The notes beneath the pieces were generated by a model. The model made no database searches, was not told where the DNA came from, and saw nothing but the letters and a program-made list of their open reading frames with translations. Position numbers and translations under genes: made by a program. Positions 13,907 to 15,705 of a DNA stretch of 15,705 nt are shown piece after piece (position 1 is the first letter of the stretch; the number at the start of each line of letters is the position of its first letter). The stretch is from Rhodospirillaceae bacterium (GTDB taxonomy: Bacteria > Pseudomonadota > Alphaproteobacteria > SP197): NCBI GenBank assembly GCA_018700655.1, contig JABIUG010000132.1:1-15705 (forward strand), written 5' to 3'.

Positions 13907-14761
13907 ATGGCACTCAAGAGGCAACCGGCCAGCGCCGGCAAGGAGGCGATCCTGGAGGTCCTGGTCGAAGACGGCGGCCTTGTCGTCGAGGGTATCTTTG
14001 ACCCTGCCGTCATCGAAGCCCTTTGGGATGAACTCGCCGACAAGCGTGCCGAACATGGCCCGGGTTCGAGTGTCCCCGGCGAGGACAACGAGGTCTTCTG
14101 GGGGCGTAACACCATCCGCTTTGCCAGCCTCGCCCAGCACAGCGACGCCTTTATCGACATCATGCTCACCCCGCTCATTCACGAGGTCGCGGCGGCGTTC
14201 CTCGAAGAATCCGGCGGCGTCGATTACTGGATGAACACCGCCCAGTTCATCGGCATCGGCCCGGGCGAACCGGCCCAGGAACTCCACCGCGACAACGATC
14301 TCTGGCGCCGTGTCTATGCGTGGGCCCACCCGAAGATGCCCGAGCTCAGCTTCAACACGCTCTTTCCCTTCACGCCCGTGACCGACGCCATGGGCGCGAC
14401 CCGTGTCATCCCCGGCAGCCACAGCTGGGATGAAAGCCAGCGCCAGCCCGACCCCGCTGAAACCGTCGCTGCGGAAATGTCACCGGGCGATGCCCTGTTC
14501 TATTCCGGTTACACCTTCCATGGCGGTGGTCACAACCGCACTGCGGACCAGTGGCGTTATGCCGTGCAGATGAGCTTCAATCCAGGCTGGTTAACGCCCG
14601 AGGAAGCCCACGCATTTGCCGTGACCCGCGAACGCGCGCTCCAGCTTCCCCGCCTCGCCCAGCGCCTGCTCGGCTGGCGCAGCTACCTGCCCGGTGGTGA
14701 GGGCGGCTATGACCGCCTGTGGGTCAAGGATTACGAGGACATCCTCAAGGACGAAGACTGA
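13907..14761 (+). CDS. Phytanoyl-CoA dioxygenase (PhyH) family oxygenase, intact copy
   Basis: This 284-residue Fe(II)/2-oxoglutarate oxygenase has all catalytic residues: His127 and Asp129 in ELHRDND, distal His205 in GYTFHGGGHN, and Arg211 or Arg217 as candidate 2-oxoglutarate ligand. The fold segments MNTAQFIGIGPGEPAQ and ATRVIPGSHSWDE are typical of PhyH proteins. A strong GGAGGAG precedes the ATG at 13907; longer in-frame starts back to 13832 lack such a site. Distantly similar to the broken PhyH gene at 501-1336 and very similar to the damaged copy starting 8 nt downstream. The substrate is unknown. Hydroxylation of a methylated or osmolyte-like compound is only a guess from the neighbourhood. 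Confidence 0.9.
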   Translation: MALKRQPASAGKEAILEVLVEDGGLVVEGIFDPAVIEALWDELADKRAEHGPGSSVPGEDNEVFWGRNTIRFASLAQHSDAFIDIMLTPLIHEVAAAFLEESGGVDYWMNTAQFIGIGPGEPAQELHRDNDLWRRVYAWAHPKMPELSFNTLFPFTPVTDAMGATRVIPGSHSWDESQRQPDPAETVAAEMSPGDALFYSGYTFHGGGHNRTADQWRYAVQMSFNPGWLTPEEAHAFAVTRERALQLPRLAQRLLGWRSYLPGGEGGYDRLWVKDYEDILKDED

Positions 14762-14769
14762 GAGGCCCG

Positions 14770-15453
14770 ATGAAACTCAAGCGTCTACCGGCCAGCGCCG
14801 GCAAGGAGGCCATTCTTGAGGCCATGCGTGCCGAAGGCGGCCTGATTGTCGAAGAAATCTTCGACCCCGCGACTGTCGCGTCGATGTGGGATGAACTGGC
14901 TGATAAACGCGTCGACCACTGGATGAACACCGCACAGTTCATCGGCATCAGGCCAGGTGAACCGGCCCAGGAACTCCATCGTGACAACGAAAACTGGCAA
15001 TGCGTGTGCGACTGGGCCTGACCCAAGATGCCCGAGCTCAGCTTCAACACGCTCTTCCCCTTCACGCCGTTCACCGATGCGATGGGCGCGACCCGCGTCA
15101 TCCCCGGCAGTCACCGCTGGAATGAACAGGAACGACGCCCCGATCCCACCGAGACCCTGCCGGCCGAGATGTCGCCGGGCGATGTCCTGTTCTACTCCGG
15201 CTATACCTTCCACGGTGGCGGTCATAACCGCACGCATGACCAGTGGCGTTATGCCGTGCAGATGAGCTTCAATCCCGGCTGGCTCACCCCCGAGGAAGCT
15301 CGCGTTGTCGCCGTGACCCGCGAGCGCGCGCTCCGGCTTCCCCGTCTCGCACAACGCCTGCTCGGTTGGCGAAGTTATCTGCCCGGTGGTGAGGGCGGTT
15401 ATGACCGTCTGTGGGTCAAGGACGCCAAGGACATTCTGGCGGAAAACGACTGA
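14770..15453 (+). pseudogene. Tandem duplicate PhyH gene with internal deletion and premature TGA
   Basis: The frame starts MKLKRLPASAGKEAIL, matching the start of the intact PhyH gene upstream (13907-14761), with GAGAGG just before the ATG. At ADKR it jumps directly to VDHWMNTAQF, so 57 residues (48-104 of the intact copy) are missing in frame. After CDWA the codon at 15019-15021 is TGA where the intact copy has CAC. The same frame then continues from PKMPELSFN to the stop at 15453. The HRD motif lies before the TGA and GYTFHGGGHN after it, so neither half alone can build the iron site. Most likely a decaying duplicate; the downstream piece could restart at the ATG at 15028 but would lack the HxD residues. 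Confidence 0.88.
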
Positions 15454-15470
15454 CGCGGAGCGGCAGCGTC

Positions 15471-15705
15471 TCAATAACTGATCGACGGTATCCAGGCACC
15501 TTGGCGCGCGTTGTAGAGGCCGACCGACATCAGGTTCATCTGTTTAGCCACGCGCAGACCGTGATCGAGGCACCAGTGGAAGAGGGCGGTGTTGCGGCTG
15601 GGGATGAGCATGCGGAACTCGTCGACCGAAGCAATCATGGCCTGGAGGTCCTCGTTGCCTCCGCCCTCGACGTGGCAGTCGATCGCCAGGCCCGTCGCAT
15701 ACCCG
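15471..15705 (-). CDS. GNAT-like acetyltransferase, C-terminal part only
   Basis: A minus-strand frame enters at the right edge and ends with TGA at 15471-15473, giving 77 visible residues and no start codon in the window. It begins GYATGLAIDCHVEGGGNEDL, continues through RMLIPSRNTALFHWCLDHGL and MNLMSVGLYNARQG, and ends WIPSISY. This matches what I know of the C-terminal half of a GNAT-family acetyltransferase with a second acetyltransferase-like domain. It converges on the degraded PhyH copy with 17 nt between stops. The function beyond the family is not determinable from this fragment. Confidence 0.75.
   Translation of the reverse strand, partial: GYATGLAIDCHVEGGGNEDLQAMIASVDEFRMLIPSRNTALFHWCLDHGLRVAKQMNLMSVGLYNARQGAWIPSISY

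Larger units (their letters stand above)
13907..15453 (+). repeat. Tandem gene duplication of a PhyH dioxygenase
   Basis: Two adjacent copies with highly similar DNA, one intact (13907-14761) and one degraded (14770-15453). Long stretches match almost base for base, for example around 14545-14580 and 15235-15270. The 8-nt spacing suggests direct tandem duplication followed by loss in the second copy. Confidence 0.85.

Noticed and set aside
15019..15021. In-frame TGA in the second PhyH copy as a possible selenocysteine codon
   Set aside because: The intact copy has His at this position, PhyH enzymes are not known selenoproteins, I see no convincing SECIS-like hairpin, and the gene also has a 57-codon deletion. 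A decayed duplicate is simpler.

Overview
The window is high-GC, densely packed DNA that reads like an alphaproteobacterium, probably a free-living aerobic heterotroph. This rests on protein family content and codon use; I cannot name a genus. The main content is a corrinoid-dependent demethylation and one-carbon module built around a trimethylamine-methyltransferase (MttB) family protein. No in-frame amber codon interrupts that protein, so it belongs to the non-pyrrolysine branch, whose characterised members act on quaternary amines such as glycine betaine.

Left end (1-2053): the 3' part of a GlxA-type AraC regulator; a convergent phytanoyl-CoA dioxygenase (PhyH) gene broken by one frameshift; and a divergent BetI-like TetR regulator. 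The PhyH and TetR genes share a short intergenic region. There a perfect 16-bp palindrome carries the -35 hexamers of two back-to-back sigma70-like promoters.

Centre, minus strand (9163 down to 2056): an eight-gene operon with gaps of at most 25 nt and four stop/start overlaps. In transcription order it encodes a corrinoid protein, a DUF1638 protein, a small 'virulence factor' family protein, a MetF-type reductase, a cysteine-rich MTHFR_C (MetV-like) protein, a second MetF-type reductase, a methyl-tetrahydrofolate:corrinoid methyltransferase, and a RACo-like [2Fe-2S]/ASKHA corrinoid reactivase. The MttB-family gene (9646-11178) diverges from it across about 480 bp of noncoding DNA with operator-like repeats. 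The inferred route is: methylated amine to MttB protein, to Co(I) corrinoid, to methyl-H4F, then oxidation by the MetF/MetV-like enzymes, with RACo rescuing Co(II) corrinoid.

Right side, plus strand (11233-15453): a class I SAM-dependent methyltransferase, a DUF1858/DUF2249-like protein, a ten-helix-type EamA/DMT exporter, and two tandem PhyH dioxygenase genes. The second PhyH copy has lost an internal 57 codons and carries a premature TGA. The right edge holds the 3' end of a minus-strand GNAT-like acetyltransferase (15471-15705) that runs out of the window.

I see no rRNA, tRNA, CRISPR array, insertion sequence or convincing intrinsic terminator.
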